A stretch of DNA of 64,000 bases from Streptomyces hoynatensis (GTDB lineage Bacteria > Actinomycetota > Actinomycetes > Streptomycetales > Streptomycetaceae). Under the pieces are notes generated by a model. It had not been told where the DNA came from, did not search any database, and saw only the letters and a list, made by a program, of their open reading frames with translations. Position 1 is the stretch's first letter. Each line of letters opens with the position of its first letter. The DNA lies in NCBI RefSeq assembly GCF_003626535.1, contig NZ_RBAL01000001.1, positions 186,001 to 250,000 of the forward strand. The letters are read 5' to 3'. Position numbers and translations under genes: made by a program. Positions 55,893 to 63,546 of this stretch are shown in pieces.

Positions 55893-57260
55893 ATGGCCAG
55901 AGAAACGGGCAACCCGCACCTGGCGCTGTGGATCGCGGCGACCGGCCAGTCCCAGGGCGAGATTGCCCGCCGCATCACTGCCCTGGCGAAAGCCCGAGGT
56001 CACCGGCAAGTCGCCCCGGACGCGACCCGTATCCGCCGCTGGATCGACGGCGAGCGGCCTCGGCCACCGGTGCCCGCTCTCCTTGCCGAGGTGGTCTCCG
56101 AGGCAGCCGGGCAGCCGCTCACACCCGGTGATCTCGGCCTGGCGGGTACCGGTGTGGTGCTGGATGGCATCCAGCTCCCGCTGTTGACCGAAGCAGCCGC
56201 CCAGGCTCTGGCCGGATGGACGCAGATGGACTTCATGAACCGCCGCGACACCCTCAAGCCCACCTTCGGCGCCCCGCTGATCCTCGCCGCCGAACGGATG
56301 CTCGGCGGCACCGCCCGCGCACTGAACTACGACTGCAAGGGCTTCGACGCCGACACCGTCACCGCCCTCGAAGAGGTGACCGCTTTCTTCACCAAGGCCG
56401 ACGCTTCCAAGGGCGGCGCCCTGCACCGCTCGGCGATCGTCGCCCAGCTCGGCGAGGTCGCCCGCCGCATCCAGGACGGTGTCCCGCCGAAGCTGAAGAC
56501 GAGGGTGTTCGCGGCGACCGCGGACCTGGCGGCGCTCGCGGGATGGGTCAGTCATGACGTGGGCCGCTACGGAATCGCCCAACGCCTGTGGAGCTACGGC
56601 ACGTACGCTGCCGGCGAGGCAGGTCAGCGCGACCGGGCGGTGGAGATCGTCACCCGCATGTCTCACCAGATGATCTACCTCGGGCACCCGGCCGACGCCC
56701 TCGGCCTGCTCGGCATCGCCGCCCAGAAGGCCACGCTGCCCGCGACGAAGGCGCTGGTCGCCTCGCAGACCGGTCGGGTGCACGCGGCCCTCGGAGACGA
56801 GCGAGCGGCCGACCGGCACCTCGGTGACGCCGACGAACTCCTGGCGGACGGACTCGGCGACGACATCCCCGAGTGGGTGGCATACTTCGACGCGGCCGAG
56901 CACTCCGGCGCCCGCGCGGTCTCCGCCCGCGACCTCACCGGACTCGGCCGCGGCGGGCGGCCCGCGAGCACCCACTTCGAGGACGCGCTGAAGCTGAGGA
57001 AGCCCGGCTTCGACCGTGTCCGGGTCATGGACGGCGTCGGTCTGGCCGCCGCGCTGTTCGACGAGGGTGAGGCCGAGCGGGGAGCCGCCGCGGCCCACCA
57101 GGCGCTCGACGACGCCGCCCGTATCGACTCCACGCTCGTCGTCTCCCGGCTCAATACGCTGCTGGAGGCTGCCCGCCCGTACGAGACCGCCGCCGTCGAT
57201 GAGGTGCGCACGCGGGCGAAGGAACTCGCCGCCGCCCGGCCGACCACGATCGCGGCCTGA
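55893..57260 (+). CDS. HTH regulator with TPR-like C-terminal region, divergent from the graspetide operon
   Basis: The 455-residue protein starts with an HTH-like region (about 5-60: NPHLALWIAATGQSQGEIARRITALAKARG, then DATRIRRWIDGERPRPP). The long helical remainder looks like tetratricopeptide repeats (for example RAVEIVTRMSHQMIYLGHPADALGLLGIAAQKA and AAAHQALDDAARIDSTLVVSRLNTLLEAARP). Such XRE-like plus TPR regulators commonly control streptomycete accessory loci and may sense peptides. ATG 55893 is preceded by GGGGAGG at 11 bases; GTG 55842 in frame is an alternative. The 155-base gap to tgmA should hold both promoters. Confidence 0.8.
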   Translation: MARETGNPHLALWIAATGQSQGEIARRITALAKARGHRQVAPDATRIRRWIDGERPRPPVPALLAEVVSEAAGQPLTPGDLGLAGTGVVLDGIQLPLLTEAAAQALAGWTQMDFMNRRDTLKPTFGAPLILAAERMLGGTARALNYDCKGFDADTVTALEEVTAFFTKADASKGGALHRSAIVAQLGEVARRIQDGVPPKLKTRVFAATADLAALAGWVSHDVGRYGIAQRLWSYGTYAAGEAGQRDRAVEIVTRMSHQMIYLGHPADALGLLGIAAQKATLPATKALVASQTGRVHAALGDERAADRHLGDADELLADGLGDDIPEWVAYFDAAEHSGARAVSARDLTGLGRGGRPASTHFEDALKLRKPGFDRVRVMDGVGLAAALFDEGEAERGAAAAHQALDDAARIDSTLVVSRLNTLLEAARPYETAAVDEVRTRAKELAAARPTTIAA

Positions 57261-57273
57261 GAGTATCGAGCGC

Positions 57274-57564
57274 ATGGGCAAGCACCGCCGACCCGGCCCC
57301 CCGAACCAGCCGTCCCGTGCCGTCCCACGCGTGGATGCCGACGACCCGCTCGCCGCGTACAACAAGCGGCGCCGCCCGCCGATGGACACCTACCGGCGCC
57401 ACCGGCCGGTGCACGGAGGCGCCGGCCACCTCCGTCCAGACGAGCCGCGGGTCTTGGAAGAGTGGAACGACTTCGCGTACGAGGTGGTGGGCACCGCCCC
57501 CGACCTCGCGGCGGCCCAGGAGTGGGTGAGTGAACTCCAGATCGAGGACGACTCGGCCGCTTGA
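57274..57564 (+). CDS. Small conserved protein, DUF6087-like
   Basis: The 96-residue protein is basic at the start (GKHRRPGPPNQPSRA), has the motif DADDPLAAYNKRRRPPMDTYRRHRP, and ends with PDEPRVLEEWNDFAYEVVGTAPDLAAAQEWV. This layout is what I recall as the DUF6087 family, small proteins often seen beside XRE regulators and RiPP-like loci in Streptomyces; no function is known. It starts 13 bases after the regulator stop, probably in the same transcript. Confidence 0.65.
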   Translation: MGKHRRPGPPNQPSRAVPRVDADDPLAAYNKRRRPPMDTYRRHRPVHGGAGHLRPDEPRVLEEWNDFAYEVVGTAPDLAAAQEWVSELQIEDDSAA

Positions 57565-57970
57565 TGACTCTTGGTGAAGGCCGTGACGCTTCGTGCTCGC
57601 AGAAATGACTGGCAGATGGGAAACCGACACGGAGTCTCCAGGCGGACAAACGGTCGTCTGGGGTCCCTGCGGTCGCGATCAGCCTGGTCCCCCTTCAGGG
57701 CTTCAAGATCAACTCATTGCCCTTTGGCCCGTATCTCGGCGATACCTCGGGCTGGGTGGGGGGCGCTTTGGGGTGCCGTTCGAGGGTTTTCTGCGGGTTT
57801 GTTCGTGGTTGCTGTGGTTTGCGGCCCACGGCCCCGCACCCCGCCCGGGGTGGGGGCGGGAGGGTGGGGTGTGCGGGGGTGAGGGGGTGGTCCCCGGTGG
57901 CCGGTGGGCCGTGGCCGTAGGTCGGGGGTCCGGTGTCGGGGGCCGGGGTCTGGTGTCCGGGGGCGGGGGT
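57565..57970. other. 406-bp intergenic region with the second long direct repeat
   Basis: No gene is supported here. The left part (57570-57755) is lower in GC and codon-biased GC than its surroundings and may be remnant sequence. The right part holds the second copy of the direct repeat (57760-57854) and a strongly G-rich run (57855-57970). Confidence 0.7.
57760..57854 (+). repeat. 94-95 bp direct repeat, copy 2 (right of graspetide locus)
   Basis: This is the same orientation and about 97 percent identical to 53086-53179. The two copies enclose the methyltransferase, ligase, precursor, regulator and DUF6087-like genes with nothing else. Confidence 0.9.
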
Positions 57971-58666
57971 TTACGGGGTGGGGGTGCGGGTGGTGCGGGT
58001 GAGTTCGAGGACGAGCTGGTTGGCGAGGAACCAGTGGGTTGCCGGGTGCCCGTAGGGAACGTGGTCGTCCTCGCTCGCGCTCAGGCCGCCCTGGGGGCGG
58101 GGCGTGAAGAACCCGCCGAACACCCCCCACACGCGGGGCTTTCGCACGCGCACGAACGCGGGCTCGCCCAGGTGCGGGCAGTGCCGTGCCGCGAGGTGGG
58201 CGCAGGGCGCGCACACGGGTGGCTTGCTGCACAGCAAGCCCTCCGGCCAGCCGGGGATGTCCTCGTCCGGGCCCGGGTGGCGCAGGGCGAACAGCCATCC
58301 CCTGCCGTTGCGGTCGGCGGGACGGCCGCAGACCTGGCAGAGCAGTTCGAGCATCGCGCGCCGCTGGCGGGTGGGGTGCATGGTGCGGAAGTCGGGCCGC
58401 CCGCTGCCGGGTTGCGGCCGAACGCGCGCCCACAGCACGCCGTGACGGTCGCGGTCCCCGGGGGTTTCGTCGCGGTAGGCCAGCCCCCGGCCGTCGGCCC
58501 GAACGGTCAGCGCCCCGTCCGTGACCACCAACTCGCCGCTCCACCGGGCGACCCACGGCACGGGCAGCCTCTTGGGGCCCCAGGCCGGCTGCGGAGGGGT
58601 GGGGAGGGCCACGGGAGGTCTGCGGGTACGGGCCGGGGCCGGGCGAGGCGAGATCTCTCTGCTCAT
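57971..58666 (-). CDS. Hypothetical protein with two cysteine clusters
   Basis: The 231-residue protein starts SREISPRPAPARTRRPP and has two cysteine pairs or clusters: LLCQVCGRPA near residue 107, and LLCSKPPVCAPCAHLAARHCPHL near 143-165. These suggest one or two zinc-binding knuckles. The C-terminus ends ANQLVLELTRTTRTPTP. I do not recognise an enzymatic domain. ATG 58666 follows GGAGGG with six-base spacing and overlaps the stop of the 60-residue gene upstream, placing it last in a three-gene operon. Confidence 0.65.
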   Translation of the reverse strand: MSREISPRPAPARTRRPPVALPTPPQPAWGPKRLPVPWVARWSGELVVTDGALTVRADGRGLAYRDETPGDRDRHGVLWARVRPQPGSGRPDFRTMHPTRQRRAMLELLCQVCGRPADRNGRGWLFALRHPGPDEDIPGWPEGLLCSKPPVCAPCAHLAARHCPHLGEPAFVRVRKPRVWGVFGGFFTPRPQGGLSASEDDHVPYGHPATHWFLANQLVLELTRTTRTPTP

Positions 58667-58845
58667 CGTTTGCCCTCCGCCGACCAGCCCCCATGGCAAC
58701 CGTGGACACAGGGATCGAAGGAGATCCCGAGGTGCCGCTCCGGTGGGCGGGGTTCGTGCTGGGTGCAGTCCTGGCAGCGCCGTTCGGCGCAGGCGGGGGA
58801 GATGTAGGGCCGCGGCGGATCGGCGGCAAGGCGAGGCTCATGCAT
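58663..58845 (-). CDS. Tiny cysteine-rich protein (60 aa)
   Basis: The 60-residue product contains five cysteines: CAERRCQDC (residues 19-27) and CVHGC (46-50), plus histidines, a pattern that could chelate zinc or iron. GGGGGAG lies eight bases before ATG 58845. The gene overlaps its upstream neighbour by eight bases and its downstream neighbour by four, which argues for a real coupled gene despite its size. Function is unknown. Confidence 0.6.
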   Translation of the reverse strand: MHEPRLAADPPRPYISPACAERRCQDCTQHEPRPPERHLGISFDPCVHGCHGGWSAEGKR

Positions 58846-59245
58846 GGCGCACGCTCCCCCGGAGGACGGACGTGAGGACCAGGCGCAGGGTTTCGGGGTC
58901 GGTCAGGCAGTCCCCGGCCGGGGGCACGAGCCACCGCACCGCGGGGCCGCCGCTCCACGGTCCGCAGCACCAAGTAGCGGGAGGCACTGCCAGGTTCGCG
59001 CCTGCGCCGAGGGCGTCGGTCCCCGGCACGAGCCAGGTGGCCGCCGCCCCGGGAGGGAGCAGCCAGGAGGCGACGTGCTGCTCCTGATCCTCGATGAGCG
59101 GTGGAGGGCCGCCGGGGAAGCGGCCCGCCGCCTGGAGGGCGGTGAGGCCGGCGACGCGGACGGCGTCGAAGTCCTGGCCGCACGGTATGACGAGTGCGCC
59201 TCCACCGGCGGGGGGCATCCACGCGGGCAAGGGGATCGTCGTCAT
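58838..59245 (-). CDS. Hypothetical protein, first gene of small-protein operon
   Basis: The 135-residue protein begins TTIPLPAWMPPAGGGALVIPCGQDFDAVRV and contains SWLLPPGAAATWLVPGT and a CC pair in ATWCCGPWSGG. This resembles the bifunctional primase-polymerase N-terminal (Prim-Pol-like) small proteins seen beside XRE regulators in streptomycetes, but the catalytic residues cannot be identified and I do not assign that function. AGGAG lies seven bases upstream of ATG 59245. A perfect 9-10-9 inverted repeat sits 11 bases before the start, overlapping the promoter region. Confidence 0.65.
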   Translation of the reverse strand: MTTIPLPAWMPPAGGGALVIPCGQDFDAVRVAGLTALQAAGRFPGGPPPLIEDQEQHVASWLLPPGAAATWLVPGTDALGAGANLAVPPATWCCGPWSGGPAVRWLVPPAGDCLTDPETLRLVLTSVLRGSVRHA

Positions 59246-59255
59246 GCTCGGCTCC

Positions 59256-59283
59256 TGTGACGGTGTGCTTGCTGACCGTCACA
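59256..59283. promoter_or_regulatory. Inverted-repeat operator before the small-protein operon
   Basis: TGTGACGGT (59256-59264) and ACCGTCACA (59275-59283) are perfect arms with a ten-base spacer, so the half-sites are two helical turns apart. The GTGAC/GTCAC halves recur upstream of the XRE gene at 60545-60570. Confidence 0.65.
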
Positions 59284-59309
59284 TCGTGGCGCCGATGGAA
59301 GAGCTCAAC

Positions 59310-59326
59310 GTTCCAGGATGTGGAAC
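59310..59326. promoter_or_regulatory. 6-5-6 inverted repeat upstream of the small-protein operon
   Basis: GTTCCA and TGGAAC flank GGATG. It lies between the regulator stop (59336) and the 9-10-9 repeat, where an activator site or -35 region would be expected. Confidence 0.45.
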
Positions 59327-59335
59327 CTTCGGCGG

Positions 59336-60544
59336 TCAGGCCATGCCGACCCAGACCGCCAGCGACATCAGTTCTTCGTTCAGGCGCCGCTGCCGCCGGA
59401 CGAGCGTTCCGACCACCTCGCGCGCCGTCGGGTGGTAGCGCACCTGCTGAGCAGCGGCCTCCCGGGCCCGCCGCAGCGACCTGACGGCCTGGTCCGTCTT
59501 GCCCATCTCCGTGAAAGCGCGGCTGAGGTCGATGAAGTGGCGCCCCACCCGAGTCGGCGAGTATCCCGCGGGGAACCGCACGTTCCGGGCGTGCTGGACG
59601 GCCTCCGGCAGCTGTTCCAGATCGACCCGTGTCTCGACCGTGTACTGGGCCACGTCCGTGGGGCCGAAGGACAGCCAGTACACGTCCGGCACGTCACGCC
59701 CGATGCGCTCCGCGGCCTCCGAGCCGAGCGCCAGGAAATCCGCCGATTGCGTCTCGTCCTTGGCGCGTGCGGCGATGAAGGAGGCGCGCAGGTGCAGCTT
59801 TCCGCTCACCGCCAACGCCGATACGCCCCGCGGCTCTTCGGCCTGCTCCACCAGCCGCTGGGCGCGGGCCACCACCTTGAGCCCCACTTCCGGCCTGCCC
59901 CGGCGCACGTAGGTCAGGCTTCGCGAGTACAGGCGCACGGCCTGAAGCAGCGGGTCTTCGGCCCGGGCGGCGACCCACCCCATGCGGTCGAGGGCGATCG
60001 ACGCGAGTTCCGGGTAGCCGAGGCGCCCGGCGAACTGGTGGGCGATCCAGTAGGTGGTCGCGAGGGCCGCCGCGGCACGGCGGCGGTCGTCGGCCGGCTG
60101 CTGCTCGCTCAGCACAGTGGTCAGCTCGCCGAGAAGGCCGGGAAGGCGCTCCCCGACCCTCCGGTAGTCGGTGGCCCGGAACAGCCTTACCAACTCACCG
60201 GAGGCGATGTGCAGTTCGTGTACGGGCCGGGGGCGGATGTCCGGGTCGGGATCGACGTCGTAGAGGTCGAGCGCCTCGGTCAACGGCGTGATGAGGGAGT
60301 CGATTTCGTCCTGCCGCAGCTGCGAGACGTAGGGTTGCCCGTACAGCACGGACACGTCCACGTGGAGGGCGCGCGCCGTGGCGGCGACGAGGGCAGGGCT
60401 GGCCGGGACGAGCCCCGCCTCGACCTTTTTGATCATCCCCAGGGACACCGCGGCCCGCTGGGCCAGGCCCTCCTGTGTCCAGCGGCGGAGCTTGCGGTAG
60501 TCGGCGATGCGGACACCAGTGTGCTCATTGGCGGGGTATGACAT
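59336..60544 (-). CDS. XRE family regulator with TPR-like domain (A)
   Basis: The 402-residue protein has an N-terminal HTH (about 10-65: RIADYRKLRRWTQEGLAQRAAVSLGMIKKVEAG) and a long helical TPR-like region, including LASIALDRMGWVAARAEDPLLQAVRLYSRSLTYVRRGRPEVGLKV and DLSRAFTEMGKTDQAVRSLRRAREAAAQQ. Such proteins can bind peptides or small ligands through the repeats. ATG 60544 is supported by MSYPANEHTG context; inverted repeats begin at the very next base upstream, as expected for autoregulation. The three-gene operon lies downstream on the same strand. Confidence 0.85.
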   Translation of the reverse strand: MSYPANEHTGVRIADYRKLRRWTQEGLAQRAAVSLGMIKKVEAGLVPASPALVAATARALHVDVSVLYGQPYVSQLRQDEIDSLITPLTEALDLYDVDPDPDIRPRPVHELHIASGELVRLFRATDYRRVGERLPGLLGELTTVLSEQQPADDRRRAAAALATTYWIAHQFAGRLGYPELASIALDRMGWVAARAEDPLLQAVRLYSRSLTYVRRGRPEVGLKVVARAQRLVEQAEEPRGVSALAVSGKLHLRASFIAARAKDETQSADFLALGSEAAERIGRDVPDVYWLSFGPTDVAQYTVETRVDLEQLPEAVQHARNVRFPAGYSPTRVGRHFIDLSRAFTEMGKTDQAVRSLRRAREAAAQQVRYHPTAREVVGTLVRRQRRLNEELMSLAVWVGMA

Positions 60545-60722
60545 GGTGACATCCGTTCTGACGGGTCACCAGAACGGTAACAGCAGACGGTCGCCTCATC
60601 ACCCGGTGTGGGCGGGGCCCTTGTGCGATCGGCGGCTCCGCGTCCACCAACGGCGTTCCGCACTGCGGGGAGATGTACCGGCCCGGGGCGAGGCTGGGCG
60701 GCGTATTGCGGTTGTCAGGCAT
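60525..60722 (-). CDS. Possible small protein upstream of XRE regulator A
   Basis: A 65-codon frame from ATG 60722 encodes PDNRNTPPSLAPGRYISPQCG and then TPLVDAEPPIAQGPRPHRV. A G-rich sequence lies seven bases upstream and third positions of the first forty codons are about 85 percent G or C, as in real genes here. The last part crosses the regulator's operator and start. It may be a genuine small protein or a chance frame. Confidence 0.35.
   Translation of the reverse strand: MPDNRNTPPSLAPGRYISPQCGTPLVDAEPPIAQGPRPHRVMRRPSAVTVLVTRQNGCHHVIPRQ
60545..60577. promoter_or_regulatory. Overlapping inverted repeats at the start of XRE regulator A
   Basis: GGTGAC (60545-60550) pairs with GTCACC (60565-60570), and CCGTTCTG (60553-60560) pairs with CAGAACGG (60570-60577). 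Both are perfect and overlap. The site touches the start codon, so binding would repress the gene. Confidence 0.6.
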
Positions 60723-60825
60723 GAAGTACCCCCGGCGTCATCGACTGTTGCGATAACAGACCGTAGGCTCACGATTACCCGCGTATCTGAACGGTGGGAA
60801 TATCTGCAGTTCAGCGGCGGGGGAA

Positions 60826-62052
60826 TCAGTCGTCCAGGCGGAACCTGGTCGACATGCGACGCAGCCGCTCGGACACCGCCGCTCGCTCCGCCTGCCGGAT
60901 GCGGCGCAGCGTGGCCCTGGCGATCGGATGATTGCGCATCAGCTGTGGGGCCGTGGCCTCGCCCTTCTCCCATTCGGCCAGGGCGCGGTCCCGCCGCCCG
61001 GACCAGAGGTAGGCGCGAGCCAGATCGAGGTGGTGATGCCCGCGCCGGGACTTCGGGAGTGCCCTGATCAGTGCCTCGTCCGTCTCCTCGTGCAGCCGCA
61101 GCGCCTCGTCCTGCCGGCTCATCTCAAGCTCCACGTTCACGGCGTGGATCGCCACGTTGCCCGCGCTGAACGTGAGGCTGTGCCGGTCGAACGGCGGCGG
61201 CCGGAGCGTCACCGTTCGCTCGCTTGCCTCTCGCGCCTGGGCGATGCGGTGCCGCGCCTCGGCGGGATTGTTGCCGCGCGCTGCCGACACGGCCGCGCGC
61301 AGATGGAGCGATCCCCATACGCGGATGGCGAGAGGGTCACCGGCGTCGTACCGCGGCTCGACTGCGCGCAACGCCTTGTCGGAGAGGGCGCCCGCGTCGC
61401 TCCAGTCGGCCGTGGCCCACATGTCCCACACACGCATCCAGTCGGCCACGGCGGGCATCAGTTCGTCGCCGGACCGCTCGGCCGCCCATGCGGCGCGCTC
61501 ACAGGCCATGGTGACGAGCTCGGGATGCCCGAGCGCATGCGCTGCGGTGTGCCCGAACTTGCAGGCGATGGCGTAGACGCCGAACGCCTCCTCGCGTTCG
61601 CGGCCGGTGGCGACCTCGGCGAGCGCCCGTGCTTCGCGGAGCAGGTCGGGCAGGCGGGCCAGGATGGCGGTGTTCTGCGCGTCATCCCGCAACCGGTGCA
61701 GCGCCGCGGTTTCCCGCCACAGAGCCGCGGCGTTCCGCGGCCGTCCGTCGAACACGGGCGTCAGGTCGTAGCGTCGGAGTTCTCTTATGATCGCCGCCGC
61801 CGACACCTGCCACTGGTTCGCGGCCGCGGCCCCGGTGTAGGGGCGCTCGATCAGGTCGTTGGGGTGGATGTGGAGCACACCGGCCACCGAGTTGATGAGG
61901 CTGGTGCGGTCCAGTTCGATTGCGCCCTTCTCCACCTTCGACACCCATCCCTGGGTGCGGCCGAGCCGGGCGGCGACGTCGGCCTGGGTGAGCCCGAGTC
62001 GCAGCCTGGCCTCGCGCATCCGCTGTCCGATGCTCTGCGCCTCGCCCCGCAT
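60826..62052 (-). CDS. XRE family regulator with TPR-like domain (B)
   Basis: The 408-residue protein has a classical XRE HTH (about 8-62: IGQRMREARLRLGLTQADVAARLGRTQGWVSKVEKGAIELDR), followed by helical repeats, for example LPDLLREARALAEVATGREREEAFGVYAIACKFGHTAAHALG and HHHLDLARAYLWSGRRDRALAEWEKG. ATG 62052 follows GGAGGTG with about eight-base spacing. Its upstream region shares a 33-base element with that of regulator C. Confidence 0.87.
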   Translation of the reverse strand: MRGEAQSIGQRMREARLRLGLTQADVAARLGRTQGWVSKVEKGAIELDRTSLINSVAGVLHIHPNDLIERPYTGAAAANQWQVSAAAIIRELRRYDLTPVFDGRPRNAAALWRETAALHRLRDDAQNTAILARLPDLLREARALAEVATGREREEAFGVYAIACKFGHTAAHALGHPELVTMACERAAWAAERSGDELMPAVADWMRVWDMWATADWSDAGALSDKALRAVEPRYDAGDPLAIRVWGSLHLRAAVSAARGNNPAEARHRIAQAREASERTVTLRPPPFDRHSLTFSAGNVAIHAVNVELEMSRQDEALRLHEETDEALIRALPKSRRGHHHLDLARAYLWSGRRDRALAEWEKGEATAPQLMRNHPIARATLRRIRQAERAAVSERLRRMSTRFRLDD

Positions 62053-62145
62053 GTCACGGCACCTCCGTGCGGAAGGGGGCGATGCGCCGGCGTGCCAAGT
62101 CGGGCATGGTGACTCCGGTGTTCGTCCTGCGGTTCGCACTCAGGA

Positions 62146-62189
62146 CCGTACCCCCTGCTCCCCTGCCGGGAACGGCGAAGGGCCCTCGG
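62146..62189 (-). promoter_or_regulatory. Shared promoter element upstream of XRE regulator B
   Basis: Bases 62157-62189 match 63514-63546 with one mismatch in 33. On the minus strand it contains TTCCCG, then 16 bases, then TACGGT (ending at 62146), a plausible -35/-10 pair. The start codon is about 95 bases downstream. Confidence 0.55.
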
Positions 62190-62257
62190 TGCGGGGAGCG
62201 GGTCGCGAACGTCCTGACGGGAGGTCGGCCGGTGCCGCGGGCCGGGGGGAGGCCGCG

Positions 62258-63463
62258 CTACACCCCGCACCAGAGGGCGTACTCCCGCAGTGTCTCCGGG
62301 GGTCTGGTGTGTGCCCGCAGCAGGGTTCCCACCGTCTCGTGGACGCCCGGGTCGTACCGCGTCTGCTGGGGCGCCACGTGCCGCGCTCGTTCCAGCGAGG
62401 CGAGGGCGTCGTCCGGCCGGGCGGTCCAGGCTTCGGCGCGGGCCCGCGACGCCCAGTAGGCCCCCGCCCGTGCCGCCGGGTACCGCTCCGGGAGCCGCAC
62501 CCGCCTGGCCTCTTGGAGGGCCTTCGCGTGCCGGTCCATGTCCGCGCTGGCGGACATGGCGTGGATCAGGACGTTCGCCGGGCCGAAGACCAGGCCGTAG
62601 TCGCCCAACTCACCGGTCTGCCGGGCCAGTTCTCCTGCCTCCTGCAACCAGTCGTCCGCGGTGGACTCGTCGCCGCTGCGTCGGGCGAGGACGGCGGCGC
62701 GCAGGTACAACGCCCCGCGTACGGCCTGCGTCGCGGGCTCCCGGTCGTCGGAAAGGTCCTTCAGCGCCTGGTGGACGAGGGCGAAACCCCTGTCGTGCCG
62801 CGCGGCGTCCGCCACGAGCTGCGAGCGATCCCACCGTTCGATCGCCACCTGGCGTGGGTCGCCCGAGTGCGGGGCGGCGGCGGCCATGCGGCCGAGGGCG
62901 TGACGGGCCAGATCGACGAACCCGATCTGCCGGGCGACCACGTAGACGGTGCGCCCGAGTTCCGCCTGCAGCCAGCGGACCCGCTCCTTGTCCCGCCCGG
63001 GCCTGTCGTGCAGCAGTACGGCGTAGTTGACCTCCGCGATCAGCGCGGGCAACGTCTGGGCCACGTCGAGGTAGCGGCCGGCGGCGCGCGCGGTTTCGGC
63101 GTCCCGCACGGAGCGTGCCAGTTCGGGGAGCGCCCGCGGCGGGGGATCGTCCGCGCCCGGCGGGATGTCCCAGTCGTCGAGGGCGCTGCTGATCGGCGAC
63201 AGCAGGGCGTCGAGCCGGTCCTGCTGGATCATCCGGATGTACGGCTGCCCGTGCAGCACGGAGACGCTCACGCTGAGGGCGCGGGCGAGGGCCGCGACGA
63301 TGCTGGGGCTCGCGTAGCGCCTGCCCTTCTCGATGCGCGAGATCTGCGCCGCCGACACGTGTGCCCTGGCGCCGAGTTCACGGAGCGAGTAGCCGCGCAG
63401 GAGGCGCATCTTCTCGATGCGGGCGCCAATGCCCGTGCGGGCGGAAGAGGAGGGGACCGGCAT
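62258..63463 (-). CDS. XRE family regulator with TPR-like domain (C)
   Basis: The 401-residue protein has an XRE HTH (about 10-70: ARIEKMRLLRGYSLRELGARAHVSAAQISRIEKGRRYASPS) and TPR-like helices, including YLRAAVLARRSGDESTADDWLQEAGELARQTGELG and WTARPDDALASLERARHVAPQQTRYDPGVHETVGTLLR. The phrase after the HTH (ALSVSVSVLHGQPYIRMIQQDRLDALLSPI) parallels regulator A (LHVDVSVLYGQPYVSQLRQDEIDSLITPL), so A and C are close paralogues. ATG 63463 has GGAG six bases upstream. Confidence 0.87.
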   Translation of the reverse strand: MPVPSSSARTGIGARIEKMRLLRGYSLRELGARAHVSAAQISRIEKGRRYASPSIVAALARALSVSVSVLHGQPYIRMIQQDRLDALLSPISSALDDWDIPPGADDPPPRALPELARSVRDAETARAAGRYLDVAQTLPALIAEVNYAVLLHDRPGRDKERVRWLQAELGRTVYVVARQIGFVDLARHALGRMAAAAPHSGDPRQVAIERWDRSQLVADAARHDRGFALVHQALKDLSDDREPATQAVRGALYLRAAVLARRSGDESTADDWLQEAGELARQTGELGDYGLVFGPANVLIHAMSASADMDRHAKALQEARRVRLPERYPAARAGAYWASRARAEAWTARPDDALASLERARHVAPQQTRYDPGVHETVGTLLRAHTRPPETLREYALWCGV

Positions 63464-63501
63464 GGGGAACTCCGTTGGTGCCGACCGTGGGTGACACCTC
63501 G

Positions 63502-63546
63502 ACGGTACCCGCGGCTCCCCTGCCGGGAACGGCGAACGGCCCTCGG
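63502..63546 (-). promoter_or_regulatory. Shared promoter element upstream of XRE regulator C
   Basis: This is the partner of 62146-62189. TTCCCG, 16 bases, then TACCGT (63507-63502) sit about 40-60 bases before the ATG. The 33-base block 63514-63546 is nearly identical between the two genes. Confidence 0.55.

Noticed and set aside
57590..57760. Transposase remnant left of the second direct repeat
   Set aside because: Short frames such as SLVPLQGF are too brief to identify. No terminal inverted repeats were seen.
60507..61067. 186-codon plus-strand frame opposite regulators A and B
   Set aside because: It overlaps two recognised minus-strand genes and their operators and has no domain or ribosome site.
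55893..63463. Prophage or integrative element spanning the XRE regulator cluster
   Set aside because: No integrase, replication gene, tRNA attachment site or phage structural gene is visible, and streptomycete chromosomes often carry such XRE-TPR clusters.
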